A DNA stretch of 46,158 bases. Origin: Cellvibrionaceae bacterium (GTDB taxonomy: Bacteria > Pseudomonadota > Gammaproteobacteria > Pseudomonadales > Cellvibrionaceae). Below the pieces are notes generated by a model that saw nothing but the letters and a program-made list of their open reading frames with translations, had not been told where the DNA came from and ran no database searches. Numbering within the stretch: position 1 is the stretch's first letter; each line of letters begins with the position of its first letter. The stretch is taken from contig JANQJP010000018.1 in NCBI GenBank assembly GCA_028281575.1, positions 1-46,158 of the forward strand, in the 5' to 3' direction. Shown one piece after another: positions 16,839 to 25,999 of the stretch. A program made the translations under genes and the position numbers.

Positions 16839-18512
16839 TTAATCCCTAAATTCGTCCGTCACTGCACCTTTGGATGCCGAACCCACAAGCCTGGCAAACT
16901 TCGCCAATACCCCGCGTTTGTAGCGTGGTTCTGGTGCCTTCCATTCCGAACGGCGACGCGCAAGCTCCGCATCATCCACATGCAAAACAATTTCATTGGT
17001 GACGGCATCAATGGTGATTTGGTCACCATTTTCAACCAGCGCAATCGGGCCTCCTTCCGCCGCTTCCGGCGCAACATGCCCCACCACAAAACCGTGACTT
17101 CCACCGGAAAAACGCCCGTCGGTAATCAGGGCCACATCGTTCCCCAAACCGCGCCCCATAATGGCCGACGTGGGGCTGAGCATTTCCTGCATGCCCGGCC
17201 CACCTTTGGGGCCTTCATAGCGAATTACAATAACGTCACCCGCCACAACATCACCATCCAGAATCGCCTGATAAGTTTCATTTTCTGAGTGATACACCTT
17301 GGCAGAACCGGAGAAGCGTTCGCCCTCTTTACCCGTAATTTTTGCGACCGCGCCTTCTGGCGCCAGATTACCGCGCAGAATGCGCAGATGACTGTCGGCC
17401 TTAATCGGCTTATCAAAATCACGAATAATGTCCTGGTCGGCAGGGTAATCTTCAACACCCGCCAGATTTTCAGCCATGGTTTTTCCCGTTACCGTTAAGC
17501 AGTCGCCATGCAACAGGCCTTTATCCAACAGGCGTTTCATCAGCGGTAAAATTCCACCGATCTCCACCAATTCAGACATCATGTAGCGGCCACTCGGTCG
17601 CAGATCCGCCAGCAAAGGCACTCGCTTGCCGATCTCGGTAAAGTCATCAATCGACAACTCCACACCTATTGCATTGGCCATGGCGAGCAGGTGCAATACC
17701 GCATTGGTGGAACCACCCAACGCAATCACCACCGTAATCGCATTTTCAAACGCTTCGCGCGTCATAATGTCGCTAGGCTTGATATCTTTTTCCAGCAGCG
17801 CAACCACCGCAGCCGAAGCATCGCGACAGTCCTGCAATTTTTGTTGCGACACGGCGTTTTGCGCAGAGCTGCCGGGCAGACTCATGCCCATGGCTTCAAT
17901 CGCTGAGGCCATGGTATTGGCCGTATACATGCCGCCGCAGGAACCGGGGCCAGGAATCGCCGTGCGTTCCACTTCTTCCAAATCGGTTAACGCAATATCA
18001 CCCTTCGCGTACTGCCCCACCGCTTCAAACACCGAGATAATATCGGTGTGGTTTTTACCAGGCTGAATCGTGCCACCATAAACAAAAACCGACGGGCGAT
18101 TCAGACGCGCCATGGCCATCATGCAACCGGGCATATTTTTGTCACAGCCGCCAATGGTCACCAGGCCGTCAAAGGCCTCACAACCAGCAACGGTTTCAAT
18201 GGAGTCTGCAATCACCTCGCGGGAGACCAATGAATACTTCATGCCCTCATAGCCATTGGCAATACCGTCGGAAATGGTAATGGTGTTAAAGATCAGCGCT
18301 TTGCCGCCGGCTTCATCCGCGGCAACTTTCGCAGCTTCGGCCAGCTTATCGATATGCATATTGCACGGCGTTACTTGCGCCCAGGTGGAGGCAATACCGA
18401 TTTGTGGTTTCTTAAAGTCTTCATCGCTAAAACCCACCGCGCGCAGCATTGAGCGCCCTGGGGCTTTAGTGGGGCCATCGACAAGTTCACTGGAGTAACG
18501 GCGTTTGGACAT
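16839..18512 (-). CDS. ilvD: Dihydroxy-acid dehydratase
   Basis: 557 residues, start chosen at [10 protein letters not shown] (18512); the longer frame adds a Pro-rich leader absent from the family. It dehydrates 2,3-dihydroxy-isovalerate and -methylvalerate to the 2-oxo acids in valine, isoleucine and leucine synthesis, in the cytosol. Iron-sulfur ligands are visible in [16 protein letters not shown] and [14 protein letters not shown]. The C-terminal swivelling domain contains [15 protein letters not shown]. The length and the N-terminal [14 protein letters not shown] place it with the shorter, plant/cyanobacterial-like IlvD group, generally linked to a [2Fe-2S] cluster, not the ~616-residue E. 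coli type. It stands alone, away from other ilv genes. Confidence 0.96.
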   Translation of the reverse strand: MSKRRYSSELVDGPTKAPGRSMLRAVGFSDEDFKKPQIGIASTWAQVTPCNMHIDKLAEAAKVAADEAGGKALIFNTITISDGIANGYEGMKYSLVSREVIADSIETVAGCEAFDGLVTIGGCDKNMPGCMMAMARLNRPSVFVYGGTIQPGKNHTDIISVFEAVGQYAKGDIALTDLEEVERTAIPGPGSCGGMYTANTMASAIEAMGMSLPGSSAQNAVSQQKLQDCRDASAAVVALLEKDIKPSDIMTREAFENAITVVIALGGSTNAVLHLLAMANAIGVELSIDDFTEIGKRVPLLADLRPSGRYMMSELVEIGGILPLMKRLLDKGLLHGDCLTVTGKTMAENLAGVEDYPADQDIIRDFDKPIKADSHLRILRGNLAPEGAVAKITGKEGERFSGSAKVYHSENETYQAILDGDVVAGDVIVIRYEGPKGGPGMQEMLSPTSAIMGRGLGNDVALITDGRFSGGSHGFVVGHVAPEAAEGGPIALVENGDQITIDAVTNEIVLHVDDAELARRRSEWKAPEPRYKRGVLAKFARLVGSASKGAVTDEFRD

Positions 18513-18840
18513 TGGGGTTTTGCTCTTTAGAAATGGATTTGCTGGGGGTGAGATTTTAAGGGGTTTGGGGTTGGAAAGTAAGGGGTGGGGGGACAACAGG
18601 GCTATCGGATATGGCGCTTGTTATGGGTAAAAGGGTGGCGTTCTAAAGAAATAGGGGCGAGTTGAATAGCGGTAAGCGACTATCCGGGTAAAGATAGTAA
18701 TTACTTGTCGTATGAACCAATTAATATGCTTTAATCGGCTCAAAACTAATTTAGTGATTCGGCAATGGCAACTTATGTCTTATGTGGCATAGTTTTAGCT
18801 GGTATATGAAAAAAACTTTTTATTTGGGATTTATACTGTG

Positions 18841-19875
18841 ATGTCTTTTAGGCAAATTCTAGACTTGGTCCCTTGGAAGGCACGTGCTGTATTTGTTCTT
18901 GTGTTTTCTCTGGGTGTGCAGTCATCCGCTGAGATGAAGCGAGAAGGCGATGTATCTCGTGATATGACTATCCAGTATGCTTCACAAAGATTTGACGACT
19001 GCGGAAATCCTTTTGGTGGACTGGTTAGACAAGTTAAGATCATTAATGGAGAGTCTAGAACTCCTACAAAAAATGACCCTAGTGGTGGCTTTATCGTTTC
19101 TGCCAACTTTGATTTAGGTGGGAGGGGAACTATTACTGGGGATGGTACAATTGTTGTGACAGCTGCTCACACCATTATTAATCAAAAATACGGTGGTATT
19201 CATAAAGATATGGCAAGTGGCAATGGTAAAGTATACTTTTTCCCGTCTAAGAGTAGAAAAATTGAAGACAGAGTGGAAATTGATTTAGAACAATCCGTAT
19301 TTGGCTGTAGAAAAAGTTTCAGGGACCCTCTCCCTGCTGAAATTCTTAGAGACCCGATTAAGCTCCGTGAGTGCGATACAGCAATTTTAGTTTTGAAAGA
19401 AGATATAGTTTGGGGCTCTAGGCATAGTGGTAAAGGAATTGAGGCCCTTTCATTTGCTGATAACTTAACAAAAACTTCCTTTAATGAGGCACTAAGATCT
19501 GGTAAAACTAGTCTCACCACAGCACAACCAGGTACAGTTGATGTTTTGTATACAGAGACATCTTGTCAAGAGCCAGATAGGGTCTATCCTAAAACTTACT
19601 CTGGCTTATTGAATGAGCATGGCTGTGATGCTCAGCCTGGTGATTCTGGTACGAGTTTTAAGAAGCCATGTGGGATTGATTCTAATTACACATGTTTGGC
19701 TGGAATTCATACCGGTGAAATTACTGAGGACGAAGCCCCGAGAGCTGGAAGCTTGAGCTCTTCTGGAGTGAACGCTAATCGAGGGATTGTGTTTGGGGGT
19801 AAGTTCAGAGAGGACTTCCTTAGAGTCTATAAACGCCAAAAGGCCATAAAAGACCAAAGAAAAAATACCATTTAG
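18841..19875 (+). CDS. Exported trypsin-like serine protease
   Basis: 344 residues from ATG 18841 (a GTG codon directly before it is an alternative). The N-terminal signal segment is about residues 12-31 (RAVFVLVFSLGVQSSA). The chymotrypsin-fold triad is visible: His in VVTAAHTII (about 106), Asp in ECDTAILVL (about 177) and Ser in AQPGDSGTSF (about 267). The usual GDSGGP is GDSGTS here, so the second glycine of the loop is replaced. At least seven cysteines in the mature part suggest disulfides. It lacks the PDZ domains of DegP-type proteases, so a secreted degradative or processing enzyme is likely. AT-richer than ilvD. No partner gene is obvious. Confidence 0.8.
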   Translation: MSFRQILDLVPWKARAVFVLVFSLGVQSSAEMKREGDVSRDMTIQYASQRFDDCGNPFGGLVRQVKIINGESRTPTKNDPSGGFIVSANFDLGGRGTITGDGTIVVTAAHTIINQKYGGIHKDMASGNGKVYFFPSKSRKIEDRVEIDLEQSVFGCRKSFRDPLPAEILRDPIKLRECDTAILVLKEDIVWGSRHSGKGIEALSFADNLTKTSFNEALRSGKTSLTTAQPGTVDVLYTETSCQEPDRVYPKTYSGLLNEHGCDAQPGDSGTSFKKPCGIDSNYTCLAGIHTGEITEDEAPRAGSLSSSGVNANRGIVFGGKFREDFLRVYKRQKAIKDQRKNTI

Positions 19876-19887
19876 GTCCCTACAATA

Positions 19888-19904
19888 TGTCTCGTCTTGA
19901 GACA
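19888..19904. repeat. Short inverted repeat after protease gene
   Basis: TGTCTC and GAGACA pair around a five-base loop, 13 bases past the protease stop. A-run, not T-run, follows on the plus strand, so it is not a standard terminator for that gene. Confidence 0.4.
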
Positions 19905-20086
19905 AAAAAATCCTCGATTTTAGTCCTAAAGTGAAACATCCATTCAACCGAAGAATGTATATAGGGGTATCTATTTTTCGGGGGAATAATGGTCCGTTTG
20001 TTAAATTGAGCTTTAAACGCTAGCCTTTGTCCTTTTTGTAAGCGAGTAACCAAGCGATTAAATAGTAAGGTGGTTAAGTAGTTAGT

Positions 20087-21097
20087 ATGGATCCAGTCTC
20101 TCAAGGGGTTGTGGGTGTTGTTGCGTCTCAACAGGCCAGTCGTCCCAAGTATTTATTATCAGCTACTTTGTTAGGCATCTTTGCGGGTATGACGCCCGAT
20201 TTGGATGTGTTGATCCAGTCCGATATCGACCCCTTGCTGAATCTGGAATATCACCGCCAATTTACCCATTCTTTAACTTTTATTCCTGTTGGTAGTTTTG
20301 TGTGTGCGCTTTTGGCGTATGTAGGTTTTTTTCGCTGGCGCCCGGTGCTTAGTTTTAAGGAAGTATGGTTATTTTGTGCTTTGGGTTATGCCTCTCATGG
20401 TTTGTTAGATGCTTGCACCAGTTACGGTACTTTGTTGTTCTGGCCGTTTAGTGATGCGCGTATTGCCTGGAATACCATTTCCATTATTGATCCTATTTTT
20501 ACCTTACCTTTATTGGTTTTAGTACTGACCGCGACAATCCGTAAGAATATATTGTTTGCGCGCATGGCTTCGGTCTGGGTGCTGGTTTATCTTGCTTTTG
20601 GTGTGATTCAGCGTGAACGAGCTGAGCAGGCCGGTTGGGAATTAGTAGAATCTCGAGGCCATACGCCCTTAGAGTTAAATGCTAAACCCAGTTTTGCGAA
20701 TTCAGTCGTGTGGAAAATTGTGTATACCACTGAGACTCATTATTACGTGGATGCTGTCAGGGTGGGTTGGGGTACTAGAATTTTTGAAGGGGATCGCATT
20801 GAACATTTGGACCTTCAACGTGACTTCCCCTGGTTGCAGGTGGGAGCACAGCAGGCAAAGGATGTTGAACGCTTTCGATGGTTTTCGAATGGATATATCG
20901 CCCTTTCGCCCCAACACCCAAATCGTATTATTGATATTCGTTATTCTGTGATTCCTAATGAGCTGGGTGGGATGTGGGGTATTGAGCTGGATAAGAACGC
21001 CACCCACGATGCCCATGCTAACTATGTGGATGGTGAGCGTGACTCCACAGCCCTTAAGCGTTTATGGGAGATGGTTACCAGCCCTACAATTAAATAA
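20087..21097 (+). CDS. YdjM/YbcI-type membrane-bound metal-dependent hydrolase
   Basis: 336 residues. The N-terminal half is a DUF457 (YdjM) domain: DPVSQGVVGVVASQ at the start, AGMTPDLDVL, the FTHS metal motif (EYHRQFTHSLTF), and GYASHGLLDACTSYGT; the His and Asp residues are those proposed to bind metal. About five helices span residues 20-185. The C-terminal 150 residues are soluble and Trp/Arg-rich (DAVRVGWGTRIFEGDRIEHL), found in longer members of the family. The enzymatic substrate is unknown; some relatives are SOS-induced. The next gene follows by 131 bases on the same strand. Confidence 0.82.
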   Translation: MDPVSQGVVGVVASQQASRPKYLLSATLLGIFAGMTPDLDVLIQSDIDPLLNLEYHRQFTHSLTFIPVGSFVCALLAYVGFFRWRPVLSFKEVWLFCALGYASHGLLDACTSYGTLLFWPFSDARIAWNTISIIDPIFTLPLLVLVLTATIRKNILFARMASVWVLVYLAFGVIQRERAEQAGWELVESRGHTPLELNAKPSFANSVVWKIVYTTETHYYVDAVRVGWGTRIFEGDRIEHLDLQRDFPWLQVGAQQAKDVERFRWFSNGYIALSPQHPNRIIDIRYSVIPNELGGMWGIELDKNATHDAHANYVDGERDSTALKRLWEMVTSPTIK

Positions 21098-21228
21098 AAA
21101 AATAAGTGGTGTTAAATCAAACTCTGGTTTCGATTTTTGCGCTTAGATTTAACGACAAGTTTGATTTTAATCAGATTGCTTCCCAGCCATTCCCCTACTA
21201 TCAAAGCTTTACTTTCTGTGGAGCTATT

Positions 21229-21537
21229 ATGTCACCTGAATACAAAAAAATGGCGGGTACTGCTGCTGTATTTATATTGGCCGATAACCCCAAAGCATCG
21301 CCGGTTGAAAGAGATGGAATGGTTTGGAGCCCTGAAGAATTAAAAGTCTATGATGTGGATATCGATGCAGGACAAAAGCGGCCATCAATGGCCAATGCAC
21401 TTGCGTTGGAAGGGCTGGAAGATTACGACCCACCCAAAAATGGTGATATTCGTAATGTGGATTCATTGGAAGCGGATTTTATTTACGTCGCTAACACACG
21501 CTCATGGATTCAGGTGCCAGAAATTATTCCTACTTAG
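21229..21537 (+). CDS. Small cytoplasmic protein of unknown function
   Basis: 102 residues from ATG 21229, chosen because GTGGAG lies at good spacing; a longer in-frame start at 21106 adds a non-conserved-looking leader. The protein is acidic and soluble (FILADNPKASPVERDGMVWS, EDYDPPKNGDIRNVDSLEAD). No signal peptide, membrane helix or recognised motif. It is separated from the hydrolase gene by 131 bases and is convergent with the DUF533 gene. Confidence 0.55.
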   Translation: MSPEYKKMAGTAAVFILADNPKASPVERDGMVWSPEELKVYDVDIDAGQKRPSMANALALEGLEDYDPPKNGDIRNVDSLEADFIYVANTRSWIQVPEIIPT

Positions 21538-21669
21538 TTTAACCACTTACGAAGACATCCACCTTAGCGCTTGTTTTGAAAAGGATGGAGAAAGTCATAT
21601 TCTTGCGATTTTAAACCTTGCTGCAGTCGTCTTTTTTTAAGCGGTTGGATAATGGACTTGTTTACAAAA

Positions 21670-22368
21670 CTAAGCAACCGAAGAGATTCTAGCCTTTTTA
21701 GTAGCAACAACCTCCGCATGAAGCTCATTCACAAGCGCTTGAGGTAATTCTAATCTGCTCGCCAATTCTCTCAGGTATCCAACGGAGGCCGGTTGGCTTT
21801 CGTCGATAGCGAGTAGTGATAAGGCGTACACTTCAACGGCGGTCTCCATATTTGGCACGAGTTTGATAATGCCTTGCAGTGGCAGTGGGTTGCGCAGTTC
21901 GTCGAATAGCGTGGCTTTTTCCGCGCTATTGAGTTCCATGGTTTCTACCTGTTCGAAGATGCGCTGTTGTTCGGCGCTGTCAATGTGGCCGTCGGCGTAG
22001 GCGGCGGCAATCATTGCGCGTAGCAGTACTAACTGGCCGCTGGAGCCCGCTTCGATAAAGTCGTCGAATTGAGGGCGGGACATATCGCGTAGTTTGTTTA
22101 TGGCCGGGTGGGCGTTATGTCTTGCGGCGTTGTTGTGGTTGGTTTGCGCCGCTGCGGCGTCGCGTTTTTGTGAGTACGACTGGTAGGCTTTCCAAGCGAG
22201 GCCGCCTACGGCGGCGAGTGCGCCTGCCTGTAATACGGTTTTGCCGAGCTTGCGGCCGCCCTTGCTGGTGAGGGCACCCACCAATGTGCCCCCCGCCAGC
22301 CCACCTGCAAGCCCGGACATTACGCCGCTTTCAGATAGCTTGTTAATAATTGAGTTTAAGTCTTTCAT
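21670..22368 (-). CDS. DUF533/YebE-like membrane-associated protein with TerB-like domain
   Basis: 232 residues, start chosen at ATG 22368 with GGAG before it. A Gly/Ala-rich segment at about 20-65 (SGLAGGLAGGTLVGAL, LQAGALAAVGGLAWKAY) looks membrane-inserting. A linker follows, then a helical TerB-like domain (about 115-225; LLRAMIAAAYADGHIDSAEQ, the acidic motif of TerB/DjlA-type domains, then ELRNPLPLQGI). This is the layout of E. coli YebE (DUF533), an inner-membrane protein of unknown function often under envelope-stress control. It is a single gene. Confidence 0.85.
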   Translation of the reverse strand: MKDLNSIINKLSESGVMSGLAGGLAGGTLVGALTSKGGRKLGKTVLQAGALAAVGGLAWKAYQSYSQKRDAAAAQTNHNNAARHNAHPAINKLRDMSRPQFDDFIEAGSSGQLVLLRAMIAAAYADGHIDSAEQQRIFEQVETMELNSAEKATLFDELRNPLPLQGIIKLVPNMETAVEVYALSLLAIDESQPASVGYLRELASRLELPQALVNELHAEVVATKKARISSVA

Positions 22369-22560
22369 GTATTTATTCTCCGCGTTTCGCCTATCTTCCG
22401 CCAAAATTGCAAAAAGGAAAAACTGATTATTCCTAACTATTTATTCGAAAAAAGCGAGGGGTTTGGCACCTTGCGGAGTCATTGATCAGCTTGTTGCTGA
22501 GCTTGGGGGATTTGTCAGGCGGTTTAAATCTTAGCGAAGGGATCTGAACATATGTCCTGC

Positions 22561-23664
22561 TTAGCGCAAACGACATTGCTGACTGAATTTCATAATTGCG
22601 GCGGGAATATTCATTAAATCCATTTCTTTGTCTACGGCTCCCCGCGCTTTTGCTGCGGCCGGCATGCTGTATACCACGCAGGAGGCTTCGTTTTGTCCCA
22701 GAGTTTCAGCACCTTGTGCTTTGAGTTCCGCCAGGCCTGCCGCACCGTCGTCTCCCATTCCCGTCATAATCACGCCGAGTGCGTTCTTACCGGAGGTCTT
22801 GGCCACTGAGCGAAAAAGTACATCGACAGAAGGGCAGTGTCGATTTACATGTGGACCTTCCTTTACGACGGTTTGTAGCAGTGGGCCTCTTTTTTCGATC
22901 ATCATATGCCGGCCTCCCGGCGCAATATACACAAAGCCCGGAGACAGTTTCATGCCGTTCTCTGCCTCCATAACCTGCAGCACGGATACGGAGTTTAATC
23001 GTTCAGCAAATGTCTTGGTGAATTGCTCAGGCATATGTTGCACAACAACAATAGGCGGGACGACCGTCGTTGTAATATTTACCAAGACATCTTCAAGTGC
23101 TTTGGTGCCGCCAGTGGAAGTACCAATAGCAATAACATGTTGGCCACACGCCACTTTTGTTGGTTGCCCCAACATGACGTCAGCCGTATTTTTTTCTCGA
23201 GGTGTGCCTTTGGGGGAAGGCGAGGGTGCCAGGGTTTTATTTGTTTTAAATGTTTTCAGGTTCGCTTTAGCGGCAACACGAATAGCACTTAGCAGGGTTT
23301 GTTCTTCATTGGCCAATGCTGTTTTTAAATTAACTTTCGGTTTTTCTACTACATCAATTGCACCACAGCGAAGTGCTTCTAAGGATTCTCTAGATCCCTC
23401 AGCTGTTCGCGTCGAGCACATCACCACCGGTGTCGGCCGTTCAGCCATAATTTTTTTCAAAAAGCTCAAGCCATCCATGCGCGGCATTTCAACATCCAGG
23501 GTGATGACATCCGGCCAATCGTTTTCCATTTTTCTCAATGCAAAAATAGGGTCCTGCGCTGCGCCAATTAAGACCATATCGTGGGCGTTGTCGATCATGC
23601 CTTTCAACACCTGGCGGACAACCGCTGAATCGTCGACAACAAATACTCGAATTTCTTTAGTCAC
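22561..23664 (-). CDS. cheB: Chemotaxis protein-glutamate methylesterase/deamidase
   Basis: 367 residues, GTG start at 23664. A receiver domain (1-125; D57 in VITLDVEMP) controls a C-terminal methylesterase domain (about 175-360). The catalytic triad is visible: S183 in GTSTGGT, H210 in VVQHMP and the Asp in MTGMGDDGAAG near 305. It removes methyl groups from receptor glutamates, resetting sensitivity when phosphorylated by CheA. Last gene of the chemosensory operon, 42 bases after cheD. The 22370-22560 region after it shows no strong terminator. Confidence 0.96.
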   Translation of the reverse strand: MTKEIRVFVVDDSAVVRQVLKGMIDNAHDMVLIGAAQDPIFALRKMENDWPDVITLDVEMPRMDGLSFLKKIMAERPTPVVMCSTRTAEGSRESLEALRCGAIDVVEKPKVNLKTALANEEQTLLSAIRVAAKANLKTFKTNKTLAPSPSPKGTPREKNTADVMLGQPTKVACGQHVIAIGTSTGGTKALEDVLVNITTTVVPPIVVVQHMPEQFTKTFAERLNSVSVLQVMEAENGMKLSPGFVYIAPGGRHMMIEKRGPLLQTVVKEGPHVNRHCPSVDVLFRSVAKTSGKNALGVIMTGMGDDGAAGLAELKAQGAETLGQNEASCVVYSMPAAAKARGAVDKEMDLMNIPAAIMKFSQQCRLR

Positions 23665-23706
23665 GCGACACTACAAACCTTATTAAAATAGATTGTTAGA
23701 GTTTAT

Positions 23707-24231
23707 TCATAATTGCATCGGTTGTGGAGGTTTCATCTCCGTGCCCGATGCATTTTCGTGTTTAACCCACACTTCGCCGCTGCCAACATCAAAAATAACG
23801 CGCCGGTAGCCAAACATGCCCACATGCATGGCGAGTATTTCCACATCGAGGTTTTTCAAATAGGACACTGCCGCTTGCGTATTTCGAATACCAACCGTGT
23901 TTTCTGTTGTGCATGCATGTGATCCACGCACAATGCTGCCACCAAACACTTTCGCCTGATATTCATAAAAGTGTGTGCCGCGTGCGGAAATCTGTCGACG
24001 AAACAATTCTATCACCTCATCTGCATAACGACCGTTTGGGCACTCGGAATTATCGCTACAGGTGCGTTTGGGCAACACAAAGTGACACATTCCGCCTATT
24101 CTTCGTTTGAGGTGCCACAAGGTAATAGCAATACAGGAGCCTAAAGTGGTGTGGATACGGCATTCTGTATCAGAAAAATACAATTGCCCTGGGTGAATAA
24201 ATACTTTGCTTTCACGTTCTTTTAGCATCAC
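23707..24231 (-). CDS. cheD: Chemoreceptor glutamine deamidase
   Basis: 174 residues from GTG 24231 (AGGA eight bases upstream); the next codon is ATG, which is the alternative. The CheD catalytic pair is visible: Cys33 in TLGSCIAI and His50 in GGMCHFVLP, with the conserved KVFGG and NTQAA..YL regions later. It deamidates receptor glutamines so CheR can methylate them, and in several bacteria binds CheC or receptor tails. No cheC is present here. Its upstream region is interrupted by a 366-base MITE, so cheD-cheB may be read at a lower level or from a promoter inside the element. Confidence 0.94.
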   Translation of the reverse strand: MMLKERESKVFIHPGQLYFSDTECRIHTTLGSCIAITLWHLKRRIGGMCHFVLPKRTCSDNSECPNGRYADEVIELFRRQISARGTHFYEYQAKVFGGSIVRGSHACTTENTVGIRNTQAAVSYLKNLDVEILAMHVGMFGYRRVIFDVGSGEVWVKHENASGTEMKPPQPMQL

Positions 24232-24289
24232 GCATGTTTTCCTAATGAATACACCCTAGGGCCTGTCTACACTAATTCTATAATCCCTG

Positions 24290-24384
24290 TTAAGCCTAAA
24301 GCACCTCAATCAAGGCGCGAGACGCGTAGTTTGGTTGCGCTAAATAAGCAACGAGCAACGCCGAGTGAGGTGCTTTAGGCTTAA
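24290..24384. repeat. Internal 19-bp inverted repeat of the MITE
   Basis: TTAAGCCTAAAGCACCTCA at 24290-24308 pairs perfectly with 24366-24384 around 57 bases that are GC-rich (AAGGCGCGAGACGCG..) and could form a further stem. It starts right after the terminal repeat, so the whole left third of the element could fold as one long stem. Confidence 0.85.
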
Positions 24385-24392
24385 CCCGAACG

Positions 24393-24551
24393 CCCACAGG
24401 GATGTGGGCAGTTAGAGCAACGCAGGAGCAGTTGCCGAGGGCTGGGATACTTTTTCCACCCAACAGCGTTATCAGTCGCTCATTTGGCACAACCAAACCG
24501 CACACCTTCTGCCTTCGACTATAGGGATATAGTCGTTAGAGCGACGCAGGA
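24393..24551 (+). other. Two repeated hairpin modules with GGGA loops (possible structured RNA)
   Basis: Module 1: CCCACA-GGGA-TGTGGG at 24393-24408, then GTTAGAGCAACGCAGGA at 24411-24427. Module 2: CGACTATA-GGGA-TATAGTCG at 24516-24535, then GTTAGAGCGACGCAGGA at 24535-24551. The stems differ in sequence but both pair perfectly, while the loop and the downstream 17-mer are kept (one difference). Both are followed by a GCCGAG and CTGG segment. This is the pattern expected of a folded RNA or protein-binding hairpin. Confidence 0.55.
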
Positions 24552-24617
24552 CGCCAAAGCCGAGCTGGATGGAAAAAGTCCCTCCAGCAGGGATGATAGA
24601 ATTAGTGTAGACAGGCC

Positions 24618-25430
24618 CTAGTCTGCACGCTGATAAATTGAGGGTTTAACTTGCTCCAGCTTTATTCCCTCCATATCAAACTTATCTGCGTGGCCAACAA
24701 TAAGATAACCTTTTGGTAATAGTTGCTTAGTCATATGGGAAACCACTTTTTTCTTTGTTTTTTCATCGAAGTAAATTAATACGTTGCGAAGAAAAATCAT
24801 ATTGAATTTTCCTATATTTGTCGCTGTGTGCAACAAATTATGAAAAACAAAGGTCACTCTGGAGCGAATAAAATCATCGACAAGTAGAGTGCCTTGGTGT
24901 TTGCCAGTACCTTTTAAACAATATTTACAAAGAAATTTATCTGGAATACCTTCTATACGTTCCATCAGATACTGGCCGCGAGAGGCTTTATCAATCATTC
25001 GGGTACTGACATCAGAGCCGACAACTTTCCAGGCCTTGTTGCCGGCTATGCTCGCCATCGTCATCGCCAGGCTGTAGGCTTCTTCACCGCTTGACGCGGC
25101 GGCGCTCCAGATAGAAAATTCATCCCATTGTCCTTTCCCGCTATTGACAACGCTTTCTAAGAAATCGAAGTGTTTTTTTTCTCTAAAAAAAAATGTTTCG
25201 TTAGTCGTTAACAAATCGATGAGTATTTGTCTTTCGTTGTTGGTGATATCTTTTTCAACAAGCGAAAAGTAGTCTCTAAAGTTAGGGAGTCTATAGTGGC
25301 GCAAACGTTTACATAGTCTGGCTGTAACCAAAGGCTTTTTTTGAGACGAAAGGTTAATGCCCACTGCATCATATATGAATTTCTGAAACAGGTGGAATTC
25401 ATCATCGGTAACCACATTTGGTTGAAACAT
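24618..25430 (-). CDS. cheR: Chemotaxis receptor methyltransferase
   Basis: 270 residues. The N-terminal helical domain (1-85) precedes the SAM-binding methyltransferase domain. Motifs include TNETFFFRE, WSAAASSGEEAYSLAM (SAM-binding loop), VVGSDVS and MIFLRNVLIYFD. It methylates receptor glutamates for adaptation. Only 21 bases follow cheW. The stop codon lies exactly at the MITE boundary; the protein end (KPSIYQRAD) looks normal for the family, so no residues seem lost. The start has TAGGG a few bases upstream. Confidence 0.95.
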   Translation of the reverse strand: MFQPNVVTDDEFHLFQKFIYDAVGINLSSQKKPLVTARLCKRLRHYRLPNFRDYFSLVEKDITNNERQILIDLLTTNETFFFREKKHFDFLESVVNSGKGQWDEFSIWSAAASSGEEAYSLAMTMASIAGNKAWKVVGSDVSTRMIDKASRGQYLMERIEGIPDKFLCKYCLKGTGKHQGTLLVDDFIRSRVTFVFHNLLHTATNIGKFNMIFLRNVLIYFDEKTKKKVVSHMTKQLLPKGYLIVGHADKFDMEGIKLEQVKPSIYQRAD

Positions 25431-25451
25431 AACCCTAATACGTCGTAGTAA

Positions 25452-25988
25452 TCAGTTCAACGGTTGGTCGAGCGATCCATCACAGCATTCATTTACAACA
25501 GATAACTCTTCGACAGAAAGTACACGGCTTACATCAATCAGCACCAACAATTTACCGTTTATTTTTCCCATACCGCTAATAAAGTCGGTACGAATTTTCG
25601 CGCCAAAAGCGGGTGGTGGTTCTACGTCATCGTCGGCGATATCGAGCACTTCATTCACCCGGTCCACCATCACACCCACTTCCATGCTTGTGCCTTCATG
25701 TGTTATTTCGAGCACCACAACACTGGTCTTTTTTGTCACTGTTGAAGGTTCGCCGCCGAATCTAATAGCTAAATTGATTACTGGGACAACGCTGCCACGA
25801 AGGTTCATTACGCCCGCAATAAATGGCGGCATCGTGGGCACGTATGTGACACCGCCGTATTCTGTAATTTCTTTGATTGCTGAAATATCGATGCCATAGA
25901 CTTCACCCATTAAACGAAACGTCAAAAACTGGGAATAGGCAGCGCCTACTTCCTGACTTTCCGAAACGGCTTTTGTTTGAGTGTTCAT
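25452..25988 (-). CDS. cheW: Chemotaxis coupling protein
   Basis: 178 residues, start at ATG 25988 with GTGGAG upstream (a GTG at 26000 overlaps the receptor stop and is less likely). A single CheW domain: FLTFRLMGEVYGIDISAIKEI at the start, MPPFIAGVMNLRGSVVPVINL in the receptor-binding centre and DRVNEVLDI near the end. It links receptors to the CheA P5 domain in the cytoplasmic array. It lies between the PAS receptor and cheR in the same transcript. Confidence 0.95.
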   Translation of the reverse strand: MNTQTKAVSESQEVGAAYSQFLTFRLMGEVYGIDISAIKEITEYGGVTYVPTMPPFIAGVMNLRGSVVPVINLAIRFGGEPSTVTKKTSVVVLEITHEGTSMEVGVMVDRVNEVLDIADDDVEPPPAFGAKIRTDFISGMGKINGKLLVLIDVSRVLSVEELSVVNECCDGSLDQPLN

Positions 25989-25999
25989 AAGCCGCTCCA

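Larger units (their letters stand above)
24256..24621. mobile_element. MITE-like element with 34-bp terminal inverted repeats
   Basis: A 366-base non-coding element lying between cheR and cheD. Its ends, 24256-24289 and 24588-24621, are inverted repeats with one mismatch over 34 bases (CTAGGGCCTGTCTACAC.. at the tip). CTAG occurs at both tips and may be the target duplication or part of the repeat. Inside are a perfect 19-bp inverted repeat (24290-24308 with 24366-24384) and two hairpin modules. No protein is encoded. Its right tip supplies or overlaps the cheR TAG stop. The mobilising transposase is not in the window. Confidence 0.85.

Noticed and set aside
19888-19904. Hairpin after the protease gene as a rho-independent terminator
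   Set aside because: A-run instead of a T-run follows on the plus strand; kept only as an inverted repeat.
22628-23686. A 352-residue plus-strand ORF opposite cheB
   Set aside because: Cys/Ser/Thr-rich composition typical of an antisense shadow; the minus-strand CheB has all catalytic residues.
24296-24505. Minus-strand ORF of 69 residues within the MITE
   Set aside because: Spans the inverted repeats and hairpin modules, so the sequence is constrained by structure; no ribosome-binding site or motif.
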